Below, piece after piece: positions 7,975 through 16,693 of a stretch of 64,000 nucleotides of DNA. This DNA is from Clavibacter michiganensis subsp. tessellarius. GTDB lineage: Bacteria; Actinomycetota; Actinomycetes; Actinomycetales; Microbacteriaceae. The position numbers and the translations under genes are program-made. The stretch lies in the NCBI RefSeq assembly GCF_021922985.1, contig NZ_CP040788.1:1736001-1800000 (forward strand), read 5' to 3'. Under the pieces are notes generated by a model that was not told the DNA's origin, did not search any database, and saw only the letters and a program-made list of their open reading frames with translations. Numbering within the stretch: the first letter of the stretch is position 1; each line of letters starts with the position of its first letter.

Positions 7975-10032
7975 ATGCCTGCCGACGATCGGCCACAAGA
8001 CGCTTCAAAGTACCGCGAGCAGAGGCGCCCGCCTTTAACAGCAAATGAGACCAGTCTGATTCACCACGTGTTGCACGGGCTTGTTTTTGACCTTGACAGT
8101 GCTCATTCAACCGGCCGTGCCAGCGAAGCCGGAATGCGATCTTGGTCTTCAAGTCGCGACGTCAGGGCAAGCGTAGTCAGGGATATACTGCGCGGTCAAA
8201 ACAGCAAGACCGCGACGCCAGACCCACACGGCATACGCATGAAGGGTGTGCGCTTAGTCGGTCAGCTAGACCTCGACCTCGTTGATTCACATATTGCACT
8301 GGATTTAACTAACTGCTTCCTACCGAGTGGCTTAAGAGGCCAGGGGCTCACCATGCCCTCCATAACGCTTCAACGATGCCTTGTCCTAGAGGGTGAATTC
8401 CGTGACAACCGTGCGGCTGTGGACCTCAGCGAATCAAAATTGGGCACACTCAACCTCGCAGAGACTACTATCTCCACCCTTCAGACTGGCGCGCTAAACA
8501 TTACAAATGCTGTCATCGCGAGTGATGTCACCCTTACAAAAGCGAGATTCATCTCCATCAGCAAGGGCACAACATTCGAACTTCAGCGAGCGCGCATCTC
8601 AGGCCACCTAAGAATGCCTGGAGCGCTCCTCGAAAATGACATCGCCTCCGCTATGGACTGCAGCGGCGCCGTCTTTAGCAACAACGTTCTATTGAACGGG
8701 GGCTTTAAAGCCAGAGGGGCCGGAGCAGGAGGCACCCTCCGGATGATCAGAACGAATATAAACGGTCAACTCGCCATGAAAAGTGCTCACCTTTTAAATG
8801 AATCAGGACCTGCATTCATCGGAGACGGACTGGTCTCCGCAGGGGGAATATTCATGTCTAACGGATTTAAGGCGATAGGTCATTCGAGCCTGGGTGCCAT
8901 AAGGCTTTTACATGCTGAAATTGGAAACACCCTGGCATTTGGTTCCGCTCGACTTGTGAACCAGGCAGGGCCGGCGTTTCTTGCGGAGGGTCTGACCGTG
9001 TCGGGAACGGTCTTTTTCAATAGGGGTTTCCGTGCGGTTTCTCGCAGCAAGCGAGCCGGGTTGGGATTGTACGGTAGCAAAATAAAAGGTCAGTTGATTA
9101 TGCGCGACTCCCTTCACGAAAACCACGAGGGCCCGGCTATAAATATAACGCGGTCTCAGATTGACGGTGATGCCATATTTGCCTCCTTGTTCGCTGCTTT
9201 TGGCGAGGGAGAACTGGGCGCAGTCCGCTTAGCATCCTCAACTGTTGGAGGCGCCGTGAGTTTCCGGGGGGCAAAGGTGGCGAATATGACAGGGCCAGCG
9301 CTGGTAGTGATTGAGGGCTCCATTGGAGGCAATTTGCAAATAGACGGCGAATTGGAGACATTGGGCGCAGCCGGCTACAGCGTCGTTAACCTTCAACGGA
9401 CGGAAGTCAGGGGCACCATTGCGCTGGAGGAAGGAAGTATTAAGAAGGCTCTAGATGGTGCGCAATGGGCAGTTGACGGGTTGACTTTCACAAGCTACCC
9501 AACCGTCGGCTTTGATGCATGGCTTTTCTTACTCAAGAATGGCACCCCCAACTACCGCCCACAGCCCTACCAGATATTGGCGTCAGTAAGCCGGGCACTG
9601 GGCCATGACGCGGATGCAAAGAAAGCAGTTATCACGCAGCTAGACGACCGGGTTGTCCGTGGCCACTTGCCGGCACCAACACGCGCATGGAACATTTTTA
9701 CGAAAGCCAGCCTAAGATACGGATATCAGCCATGGCGCGCCCTTATTGGCGTCCTCGGCGTCTTCCTTGCCGCGCTCATGCTCCTCGTGGTCAATCCCGA
9801 CGCCACACAAACCTTAGAAAACAAAGGCCCCTGCAACTTCACACAACAATTCAAGATCGCGGTAGATATGGTAATTCCTCTAGTTCGGACCAACACAGGT
9901 GCGCGATGCCTGCTGGTAGATAGTGGAGCGGGTGAGCTTTTGTCACTTGTAGGCGTCGTTCTAACACTTCTAGGCTGGGCACTTACAGCCCTTTTTGCGG
10001 CAGGCTTCACTCGGGCTGTGAGACAGATTTGA
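7975..10032 (+). CDS. Low-GC repeat protein with C-terminal membrane helices
   Basis: A 685-residue protein. Residues 80-500 hold a degenerate repeat of about 50-70 residues built on phrases such as GPAF, a GL.V.G..F...GFKA segment and a short beta-strand with a small-residue turn (GAIRLLHAEIGNTLAFGSARLVNQAGPAF and later copies), which suggests a right-handed beta-solenoid. Near the C-terminus are two hydrophobic helices at about 586-605 and 655-678. The arrangement recalls large actinobacterial repeat proteins often labelled membrane-associated oxidoreductase, though I see no cofactor motif. ATG at 7975 has AGGAG upstream. GC is near 50% with many A/T-ending codons, far below its neighbours, a strong sign of transfer. 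Role unknown. Confidence 0.8.
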   Translation: MPADDRPQDASKYREQRRPPLTANETSLIHHVLHGLVFDLDSAHSTGRASEAGMRSWSSSRDVRASVVRDILRGQNSKTATPDPHGIRMKGVRLVGQLDLDLVDSHIALDLTNCFLPSGLRGQGLTMPSITLQRCLVLEGEFRDNRAAVDLSESKLGTLNLAETTISTLQTGALNITNAVIASDVTLTKARFISISKGTTFELQRARISGHLRMPGALLENDIASAMDCSGAVFSNNVLLNGGFKARGAGAGGTLRMIRTNINGQLAMKSAHLLNESGPAFIGDGLVSAGGIFMSNGFKAIGHSSLGAIRLLHAEIGNTLAFGSARLVNQAGPAFLAEGLTVSGTVFFNRGFRAVSRSKRAGLGLYGSKIKGQLIMRDSLHENHEGPAINITRSQIDGDAIFASLFAAFGEGELGAVRLASSTVGGAVSFRGAKVANMTGPALVVIEGSIGGNLQIDGELETLGAAGYSVVNLQRTEVRGTIALEEGSIKKALDGAQWAVDGLTFTSYPTVGFDAWLFLLKNGTPNYRPQPYQILASVSRALGHDADAKKAVITQLDDRVVRGHLPAPTRAWNIFTKASLRYGYQPWRALIGVLGVFLAALMLLVVNPDATQTLENKGPCNFTQQFKIAVDMVIPLVRTNTGARCLLVDSGAGELLSLVGVVLTLLGWALTALFAAGFTRAVRQI

Positions 10033-10083
10033 TATGTCGTCGCGTGTTTCTTATGGGGCCGACTCAAGTGTGGACACAACCAC

Positions 10084-11271
10084 TCACGCCCGCCCCGCCA
10101 CGCTCCGCCACGACTGGATGCCGCCGCGCAGGCTCACCGCATCGCGCCCGGCTTCGCGGAGCGCGGCCGCGGCCGCCCGCGAACGCACGCCCGACGCGCA
10201 GTAGACGATGACCCGGTCGGTGATCGCGCCGGGCACCGCACCCGGATCCACCGTGACGATGCGCACCGGCACCGCGACGTGGCCGGGGATGGAGTCGACG
10301 AGGCGCTCGTCGGGCTCGCGCACGTCGAGGAGCACGACCTGCTCGTCGGAGGCGAGGATCCGCTCCACCTCCTCCGCGTCGAGCTCGGTGCCGTCGGTGG
10401 CCGCGCCCACGCCGCAGAACAGGTCGTAGTCGGCGAGCGCCGTGACCCGCTGGCGGCCCTTCGCGCGCTTCACGCCGATGGTGCGGCTGGTGCCGGCGAG
10501 CGCGTCGAGCACGACCACCCGGCCGATCAGCGGCGTCCCCGCACCCGTGACGAGCTTGATGACCTCGGTCGCCATGAGCGCACCGACCGTGCCGCACACC
10601 GCGCCGAACACGCCCGCCTCCTCGCAGGAGAGCACGGCGCCGTCGGCCGGCGGCTCCGGGAACACGTCGCGGTAGTCGATACCGCGGCCGTCGGGCGCGG
10701 CATCCCAGAAGACGGTGACCTGCGCGTCCCAGCGGTACACGGATCCCCACACGCACGGGACGCCGACGAGCGCGGCGGCGTCGCTGATGAGGTACCGCGT
10801 GGCGAAGTTGTCGGTGGCGTCGACGACCACGTCGTATCCGCCGAGGATCCGGAGGGCGTTGTCGTTCGTGAGCCGCTCGGCGTGCTCCACGACCTCGATG
10901 CCGGGGTCGGTGCGGTGCACGGAATCCGCCGCTGACGAGGTCTTCGGCCGGCCGACGTCGGGCGTGCCGTGGATGGTCTGGCGCTGGAGGTTGGAGAGGT
11001 CCACAGCATCGTCGTCTACGATTCCCAGGGTCCCGATCCCCGCTGCGGCCAAGTACTGCAGCACCGGGGAGCCCAGTCCGCCCGCGCCGATCACGAGCAC
11101 GCGCGCCTGGTCGATGCGGGACTGACCCCCCATCCCGATGCCGGGAAGGGCGAGGTGCCGGGAGTGCCGTTCGCGCCGCTCGTGCGCATCCTGCCCGGAG
11201 CCATGACCACCCAGGCCCCGCCCTCCGGGGTGCGTGCCGTCCAGATCGACGAGCGGCAGAGACGACCCCAT
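10084..11271 (-). CDS. MoeB/ThiF-type adenylyltransferase with C-terminal rhodanese domain
   Basis: A 395-residue protein. Residues 35-270 form the ThiF/MoeB E1-like domain: SRHLALPG, nucleotide-binding VLVIGAGGLGSP at about 58-69, DDDAVDLSNLQRQ and DATDNFATRYL. Residues 285-395 form a rhodanese domain with active-site loop CASGVRS. Enzymes of this MoeZ/MoeBR type adenylate and then sulfurate the C-terminus of MoaD/ThiS-like carriers for molybdopterin, thiamine or cysteine synthesis. The zinc-binding CxxC pairs of E. coli MoeB are not evident. ATG at 11271 has GGAGG six bases upstream and its start codon overlaps the divergent ATG at 11270 in a single CATG. Confidence 0.9.
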   Translation of the reverse strand: MGSSLPLVDLDGTHPGGRGLGGHGSGQDAHERRERHSRHLALPGIGMGGQSRIDQARVLVIGAGGLGSPVLQYLAAAGIGTLGIVDDDAVDLSNLQRQTIHGTPDVGRPKTSSAADSVHRTDPGIEVVEHAERLTNDNALRILGGYDVVVDATDNFATRYLISDAAALVGVPCVWGSVYRWDAQVTVFWDAAPDGRGIDYRDVFPEPPADGAVLSCEEAGVFGAVCGTVGALMATEVIKLVTGAGTPLIGRVVVLDALAGTSRTIGVKRAKGRQRVTALADYDLFCGVGAATDGTELDAEEVERILASDEQVVLLDVREPDERLVDSIPGHVAVPVRIVTVDPGAVPGAITDRVIVYCASGVRSRAAAAALREAGRDAVSLRGGIQSWRSVAGRA

Positions 11272-12976
11272 GACAGACCTCCGTACGGACGGCGGACGCG
11301 GACCCGCGTCGACCGGACCCAGCGTACGACGGCCCGCCGACGGTCCCCGCGGCGGGCGTCCCTCGGGCCCCCTCGGCCGCTTCCACCACCGCCGCTGGGG
11401 CGACGCCTGGCTCATCGGGCTCCTCGGCTTCCTGCTCGCGCTCCCCCTCGCCGGCGCGCCCTCGGTCTGGTACGACGAGGCCGCCACCGTGATCTCCGCC
11501 ACCCGCGGCTGGGACGACCTCCTCCGCGAGCTCAGCACGGTCGACGCCGTCCACGGCCTCTACTACGCGGGCATGAAGGTGTGGTTCGAGCTGGTCGGCT
11601 ACTCCCCCACCTCGCTCCGGTTCCCGAGCGCCGTCTTCATCGGCCTCGCCGCCGCCGGGGTCGTGCTCCTCACCCGCACCGTCTCGACGCGCGCCACGGG
11701 CATCGTCGCCGGGCTGGCCTTCGTCGTGATCCCGCGCTCGGCCTGGATGGGCACGGAAGGCCGGTCCTTCGCGCTCGGCACCCTGATCGCCGTCGCGCTC
11801 ACCATCACGCTGGTGCTCGCGGCCCGCCGGGCCGGCGCGCGCTGGCAGGTGCAGGCCAGGTGGTGGGCGCTCTACGGGCTGCTCGCGTGGCTCGGCGCGT
11901 CCACGTTCGTGTACCTGGCGCTGCTCGTCGGCGCGCACGGCGTCGTGATCCTCTGGGCCATCGCCTCCGCGCGCGCCGGCCGCCGCAGCCGGCGCCCCAT
12001 GGTCGTGTCGCTGCTCGGCTGGGCGCTCGCCTCGATCACCGCCGGGCTGCTGTCGCTGCCGCTCGTGCGCGTGGTGACGGAGCAGTCGGGCCAGGTCGGC
12101 TGGATCAAGCCCATCGGCCCGAACACGATCACGCAGGTGATCTCGACGCAGCTCTTCTACCAGAACGACGTCTTCGGCTTCCTCGCCTGGGCGCTGGCGC
12201 TCGTGGGCCTCGCGCTGCTGGTGCGGCGCGGGATCCGCCTGGTGCGCGCCCGCCTGGCCTCGCGCGTGGAGCCGGAGGGCGCCCTCGCCGAGTACGAGTC
12301 GGCGTACCTCCACGCCGGGTGGTCGCCGACGATCCTGCAGCTCGCGGTCGTCTGGTTCGTCGTGCCGACGCTGCTGCTCATCGGCGCGTCCACGCTCATG
12401 TCGCCGCTGTACTCGCCGCGCTACATGGCATACACGGCGCCCGCGTTCGCGATGCTCATGGCCGTCGGGATCCTCGCACTCCGGTGGAAGCCGCTCGTCG
12501 CCGCCGTCACGGCCGTGCTCGTGGCGCTCTCGGTGATGCAGCTCGTGCACGACCGCACCACCACCCGGAAGGCCGACTCCGACTGGGCCGCCATCGCGCG
12601 GATCGTGTCCGAGGAGCGCGCGCAGGAGGCGCCCGGCACGAGCGAGGCCGTGATCTTCGGGCCCGTGCGCCGGCACCCCAAGGCGACCTCGCGCATCGTC
12701 GGGTACTCCTACCCCGACGCGTTCCGCGGCATGGACGACATCCTCCTGCGCACGCCGCCCGGCGACACCGACGGCCTCTGGGAGGAGACGTACCCGCTGG
12801 CCGACCGCGTCGACGAGGTCGACGGCGCCGACGTCGTGTGGCTCGTCACGAGCGACAAGCAGGACATCCGAGACGACGTGGCTGAGGCCCTCACCCCGCG
12901 CGGCTTCGCCAAGACCGACGACTGGCACGTGATGAACGCGAGCGTCGAGCGGTACGAGCGGGTCGCGGCGGGCTGA
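11270..12976 (+). CDS. Polytopic membrane glycosyltransferase (GT39/ArnT-like)
   Basis: A 568-residue membrane protein with about ten hydrophobic segments. The first loop after TM1 contains WYDEAATVISATRGWDDLL, the acidic loop typical of lipid-phosphate-sugar-dependent GT-C glycosyltransferases, and HGLYYAGMKVWFELVGYSPTSLRFPS matches the family pattern. It likely transfers a sugar from polyprenyl phosphate outside the membrane. ATG at 11270 lacks a strong Shine-Dalgarno and sits face to face with the moeB-like start, so both genes share one short promoter interval inside their coding starts; a slightly upstream or downstream start is possible. Confidence 0.82.
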   Translation: MTDLRTDGGRGPASTGPSVRRPADGPRGGRPSGPLGRFHHRRWGDAWLIGLLGFLLALPLAGAPSVWYDEAATVISATRGWDDLLRELSTVDAVHGLYYAGMKVWFELVGYSPTSLRFPSAVFIGLAAAGVVLLTRTVSTRATGIVAGLAFVVIPRSAWMGTEGRSFALGTLIAVALTITLVLAARRAGARWQVQARWWALYGLLAWLGASTFVYLALLVGAHGVVILWAIASARAGRRSRRPMVVSLLGWALASITAGLLSLPLVRVVTEQSGQVGWIKPIGPNTITQVISTQLFYQNDVFGFLAWALALVGLALLVRRGIRLVRARLASRVEPEGALAEYESAYLHAGWSPTILQLAVVWFVVPTLLLIGASTLMSPLYSPRYMAYTAPAFAMLMAVGILALRWKPLVAAVTAVLVALSVMQLVHDRTTTRKADSDWAAIARIVSEERAQEAPGTSEAVIFGPVRRHPKATSRIVGYSYPDAFRGMDDILLRTPPGDTDGLWEETYPLADRVDEVDGADVVWLVTSDKQDIRDDVAEALTPRGFAKTDDWHVMNASVERYERVAAG

Positions 12977-12988
12977 TCCGGGCGGGTC

Positions 12989-13849
12989 TCACACGGCGTC
13001 CTGCCACTCGCCGATCGTCCGGACCACGAGGTCGAGGTGCGACTCGAGCAGGAAGTGCCCGCCGTCGACCAGCTCGATCCGCGCGTGCGGCGCATCCCGA
13101 CGGAACGCCTCCGCTCCCGCCGCCGCGAAGATCTCGTCGTTCCGTCCCCAGATCACGAGCAGCGGCACCCGGGACTCCCGGAGCCACGCGTGCACCGCGG
13201 GGTACAGCTCGCGGTTCGTGGCGTAGTCGCGGAAGAGCGCGAGCTGCACGTCGTCCTGGCCCGGCCGGGCGAGGAGCGCGAGGTCGTGCTCCCAGGCGTC
13301 CGGATCCACCACCGACGGGTCCGGCACGCCGTGCGTGTACTGCCACTCGACGGCCGCGCGACCGAGGGCCGGGCGGAGGGCGTCGCGCGTGGCGTCGGTG
13401 CGCTCGGCGGCGTCGGCCCAGATCGGATCCCAGAACGACGGCACGAAGCCCTCCTCGTAGGCGTTCCCGTTCTGCGTGATGACGCCCGTGACCGCGGCCG
13501 GATCGGCGAGCGCCAGGCGCCAGCCGACGGGGGCGCCGTAGTCCTGCACGTAGATCGCGTACCGGGAGACCCCGATGGCGGCGAGGAAGCGGCCGGTCAT
13601 GTCGGCGAGCGCGGCGAACGTGCACCCGACGTCGTCGACGGACGGCGCGGACGAGCGCCCGAACCCGAGGTGATCCGGCGCGATGACACGGAAGCGGCCC
13701 GCGAGCGCGGGGATCAGGTGCCGGAACATGTGCGAGCTCGACGGGTAGCCGTGGAGGAGCAGGAGCACGGGTGCGTCCGCGGGTCCGGCCTCGCGCCAGA
13801 AGACGTCGAGCCCGTCGATCGAGACGGTGCGGTGGTGGACGGTGGCCAT
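12989..13849 (-). CDS. Alpha/beta hydrolase, haloalkane dehalogenase/epoxide hydrolase type
   Basis: A 286-residue alpha/beta hydrolase. The oxyanion segment LLHGYPSSSHMFRHL and the nucleophile elbow VQDYGAPVGW (Asp103) place it with Asp-nucleophile enzymes such as haloalkane dehalogenases, fluoroacetate dehalogenases and epoxide hydrolases; the catalytic His lies in VDGGHFLLESH near the C-terminus. ATG at 13849 is followed upstream by an inverted repeat and a divergent CGNR regulator, so expression is probably controlled by that regulator. The natural substrate cannot be inferred. Confidence 0.87.
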   Translation of the reverse strand: MATVHHRTVSIDGLDVFWREAGPADAPVLLLLHGYPSSSHMFRHLIPALAGRFRVIAPDHLGFGRSSAPSVDDVGCTFAALADMTGRFLAAIGVSRYAIYVQDYGAPVGWRLALADPAAVTGVITQNGNAYEEGFVPSFWDPIWADAAERTDATRDALRPALGRAAVEWQYTHGVPDPSVVDPDAWEHDLALLARPGQDDVQLALFRDYATNRELYPAVHAWLRESRVPLLVIWGRNDEIFAAAGAEAFRRDAPHARIELVDGGHFLLESHLDLVVRTIGEWQDAV

Positions 13850-13850
13850 G

Positions 13851-13882
13851 GCTAACCCCTTCGAGTTGTTTTGGTGGTTAGC
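13851..13882. promoter_or_regulatory. Inverted repeat between hydrolase and CGNR regulator
   Basis: GCTAACC at 13851-13857 and GGTTAGC at 13876-13882 form a perfect 7-bp inverted repeat with an 18-nt spacer, directly beside the hydrolase start. It is a likely operator of the divergent CGNR protein. The same geometry occurs at the second CGNR locus at 41662. Confidence 0.65.
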
Positions 13883-13936
13883 GAGACGGTAGCATGGATC
13901 CATCGCGCCGCCCGTGCGCGGAGGATCGAGGAGCCG

Positions 13937-14437
13937 GTGGACCGGGACGAGGAGTTGCTGCTGGCCGTGCTGAACAGCGCGCCGGTGGTCGACGGGCGGC
14001 GCGAGGACCGGCTGGCCGGCGCATCCGGCCGCCAGCTCGCGCGCACCTGGGGCGGCACCGGCACCGCCGCCGAGCTCGAGCGCCTCCGCCGGGCCCGCGA
14101 TGCGATCCAGGCCGTCGTCCGCGGGGGCGGCGCGGCACCCCCCGCCGTCGAGGAGCTCGCGGCCGTCGTCGACGGTGCCGTGCGCACGCCGCGCGTGTCC
14201 GCCGACGGCGTGGCCTGGGAGCTCTCCGCGCCCCGCGACGACCGGCTCCCGGTGGAGGCCGTGCTCGCCTGGTCCAGCGTCGCCGCCCGGCTGCCCGGCC
14301 GCCTCCGCCCGTGCGCGAACGACGAGTGCGAGCTGTTCCTCGTCGACCACAGCCGCCCGGGCACGGCGAGGTGGTGCTCCATGTCCACGTGCGGCAACCG
14401 GATGAAGGCGCGCGCGCACGCCCAGCGGACGCGCTGA
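13937..14437 (+). CDS. CGNR zinc-finger transcriptional regulator
   Basis: A 166-residue protein with an N-terminal ABATE-like ligand-binding region (LLAVLNSAPVVDG) and a C-terminal CGNR zinc finger: LRPCANDECELFLVDHS then WCSMSTCGNRMKARAH, giving four Cys and the CGNR signature. GTG at 13937 is preferred because GAGGAG lies just upstream. It is divergent from the alpha/beta hydrolase and probably senses a related small molecule. Most family members remain uncharacterised. Confidence 0.88.
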   Translation: MDRDEELLLAVLNSAPVVDGRREDRLAGASGRQLARTWGGTGTAAELERLRRARDAIQAVVRGGGAAPPAVEELAAVVDGAVRTPRVSADGVAWELSAPRDDRLPVEAVLAWSSVAARLPGRLRPCANDECELFLVDHSRPGTARWCSMSTCGNRMKARAHAQRTR

Positions 14438-14498
14438 CCCGGGCACCGGCCGGGCGCCGGCCCGGCGTCGGCCTCGCGGCGGGCATCGGCCGCGCACG

Positions 14499-14536
14499 CA
14501 CGAGGGGCCCGGCGCTCTGGCGTCGGGCCCCTCGTG
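14499..14536. terminator. Strong hairpin terminator between convergent genes
   Basis: Perfect 13-bp stem CACGAGGGGCCCG / CGGGCCCCTCGTG with a 12-nt loop. It sits between the CGNR gene and the oppositely oriented secreted-protein gene and can serve both strands. No clear U-tract follows, as is common in high-GC actinobacteria. Confidence 0.85.
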
Positions 14537-14612
14537 GTGGAGCGGGCGGATCATGTGCGGTCCCCGACCGGACCGACGGTGACGTCAGCCCGCTCGGGCG
14601 CCGCGGGGACGA

Positions 14613-15164
14613 TCAGCGGAGCGGGATGCTGCCCGCGAACCGCGCGGTGGCCTGCAGCGTGGTGACGTCCTTCGACTGGACCACGTGGTAGTCGAGCTCC
14701 CGGTGACCGGCGGCGTCCTTCGTGATGACGGGGTTCGAGAAGTCGGTCGTCAGCGACCAGTCGCCCGTGCCGTCCACGTGCACGCGCTTGGAGACGGTGG
14801 CGAAGCCGGCCGCCCCGCGGTTGGAGTACAGCGGGTCCTTGGTGACCTGGTACGTGACGACCACGGTCTGGTCGGGGACGCCGGTGCCGCGGAAGGCGAC
14901 GCACTTGGTCGTGCCGACGCAGGTCGCCCGCTGCGACACCTGGACGGTGAGCTGGTCCGTTCCGTCGTCGGGTCCCGTGAGGCGGACGGGTGCCGGCAAC
15001 GCGACGCGGGCGTTCGGATCCGCGGACGCTGCCGGAGCGCGGTGGGCGACGGACGTGGCCGCGTGCGGGGCGGCGTGGGCGGTGGTGGGCGCGGCGAGTC
15101 CGAGGGACAGGCCGCCGGTGAGGGCGATGGCGGCCGCGGCCGCGGTGCGGATGACGATGTGCAT
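14613..15164 (-). CDS. Secreted protein of unknown function
   Basis: A 183-residue protein with a Sec-type signal peptide: a basic start, a hydrophobic Ala/Leu core and a likely cleavage after TAHA-A near residue 31. The mature part is Ala/Pro-rich at first, then a beta-rich domain with two Cys in CVGTTKC that could form a disulfide. No known domain is recognised. GGAGGATCC lies just upstream of the start. Confidence 0.75.
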   Translation of the reverse strand: MHIVIRTAAAAAIALTGGLSLGLAAPTTAHAAPHAATSVAHRAPAASADPNARVALPAPVRLTGPDDGTDQLTVQVSQRATCVGTTKCVAFRGTGVPDQTVVVTYQVTKDPLYSNRGAAGFATVSKRVHVDGTGDWSLTTDFSNPVITKDAAGHRELDYHVVQSKDVTTLQATARFAGSIPLR

Positions 15165-15371
15165 GGATCCTCCAGGGTGTGCGGATGGGGGGACGAGCGG
15201 ATGCGCACGGGGAGGTTAGGCGAGGCGTGGATCCGGGCGTCCGGTGCGCTCACAGGCACGCCCTCGTCCCGGTGGCCCGGTGGTCGACGGGAGACGGACC
15301 GCTCGTCGCGCAGGCCGCGACACGGGGCCCCGGCCACCGCGACCGCCCGACGACCCCGTACCGTCGCCTGC

Positions 15372-15791
15372 GTGAGCACCTTCTTCGTCGCCGGCAGCTG
15401 GCGGAACCGGGATGCCGTCGCGGAGGTCGTCACCGCACTCGACGGCGTCGGCGCGCGGTCGTACTGCTTCGTCCACGCCGCCTACGACGGGGAGGCGGCC
15501 GCCTTCGCGGTTCCGGGCGGGGCCGACGACGCCGACCTCGACGCCCCGGGGATCCTCCGCCTGTTCGAGCAGGACCTCGCCGCGCTGCGGGCCGCCGACC
15601 GGTTCGTGCTCGTGCTGCCCGCCGGCGCCGCCGCGCACATGGAGGCCGGCATCGCGTACGGCCTCGGGAAGCCGTGCGTCGCGGTCGGCGCGGCGGAGCG
15701 ATCCGAGACCCTCCACCTCGCGTTCGAGGTGATGTGCGCCGGGCCGGAGGACCTGATCCGCCACCTCCGCGCGACGGGGGCCGTGGGCTAG
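15372..15791 (+). CDS. Nucleoside 2-deoxyribosyltransferase-like protein
   Basis: A 139-residue single-domain protein. FFVAGSWRNRDAV at the N-terminus, DRFVLVLPAGAAAHMEAGIAYGLGKPCVAVG in the middle and a C-terminal MCAGPEDLIRHL resemble the nucleoside deoxyribosyltransferase/TIR-like fold, where the Glu in HMEAG is the catalytic-type residue. Such short proteins may be nucleotide-sugar hydrolases rather than true transferases. GTG at 15372 follows TACCGT by 7 nt, so the message may be leaderless. Confidence 0.75.
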   Translation: MSTFFVAGSWRNRDAVAEVVTALDGVGARSYCFVHAAYDGEAAAFAVPGGADDADLDAPGILRLFEQDLAALRAADRFVLVLPAGAAAHMEAGIAYGLGKPCVAVGAAERSETLHLAFEVMCAGPEDLIRHLRATGAVG

Positions 15792-16675
15792 CCGGGCTCC
15801 CGCGCCACCCGCGGCCGCAGCTCGCTGACCAGCGTGCCGGCGACGATGAGCGCCGCGCCGAGGATCGCCAGCGCGGGCAGCCGCTCACCCGCCACGCGAC
15901 CGACGACGCCCGCCCAGACCGGCTCGCCCGCGTAGATGATCGTCGCGCGCGTGGGCGAGACGGAGCGCTGCGCCCAGTTCATCGTGAGCTGGATGAGGCA
16001 GCTGCTCGCCCCCAGCGCCAGCGCCGCCACGAGCCACACCCACGAGAACGCCGGGATCGCCTCGCCCGCCACGGGCATGCACACGAGGGCGAGGGCGCCG
16101 GCCACGAGGAGCTGCACCACGGTCACCCGCCCCACGTCGACGCGACCCGCGAACAGGCCGATGAGGATGATCTCCGCGGCGATCGGGAGCGTGCTGACGA
16201 GCGTCGCCAGCTCCCCCGTCCCCAATGCCACGCCCTCCTGCGGACCCGCGACGAGCAGCAGCCCGACGAACGCGAGCGCCACCCCGACCAGGGCGAGAGC
16301 GCTCGGCCGCCTCCGGAACGCGGCCCACTGGAGCAGCGGCACGAGCGGCACGTAGAGCGCGGTGATGAAGGCCGACGTGCTGCTCGGGATGGTCTGCAGG
16401 CCGTACGTCTGGAGGCCGTAGCCGAGGAAGATCATGGCGCCGATGGCCGCGCCCGCGCCGAGGTCGACCCGGCGCATGCCGCCGAGCGCCCGCCGGAAGA
16501 CGATGGCGCTGATCAGCCCGGCCGCGAGGAAGCGCAGCCCCACGAAGAAGAGCGGCCCGCTGTGCTCCATCGCCACGTGCACGGCGAGGAACGTGCCGCC
16601 CCAGATCGCCGTGATGCCGATGAGCGCCCACTCGGGGCGCGTCGGCCGGACGGCGCGGGGCAGCATCGTGCGCAT
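15788..16675 (-). CDS. EamA/DMT-family transporter
   Basis: A 295-residue protein with ten predicted membrane helices in two EamA repeats; the first repeat includes WALIGITAIWGGTFLAVHVA and FFVGLRFLAAGLI, the second ends in VAGTLVSELRPR. Drug/metabolite transporters of this family usually export amino acids or other metabolites. It overlaps the convergent gene's stop by 4 nt and follows ispE closely on the same strand. Confidence 0.9.
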   Translation of the reverse strand: MRTMLPRAVRPTRPEWALIGITAIWGGTFLAVHVAMEHSGPLFFVGLRFLAAGLISAIVFRRALGGMRRVDLGAGAAIGAMIFLGYGLQTYGLQTIPSSTSAFITALYVPLVPLLQWAAFRRRPSALALVGVALAFVGLLLVAGPQEGVALGTGELATLVSTLPIAAEIILIGLFAGRVDVGRVTVVQLLVAGALALVCMPVAGEAIPAFSWVWLVAALALGASSCLIQLTMNWAQRSVSPTRATIIYAGEPVWAGVVGRVAGERLPALAILGAALIVAGTLVSELRPRVAREPG

Positions 16676-16693
16676 GGGGTGGAGCGGGCCGGC

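Noticed and set aside
7658..8038. Short plus-strand frame before the low-GC gene
   Set aside because: No domain, overlaps the better-supported start at 7975 with AGGAG, mixed composition.
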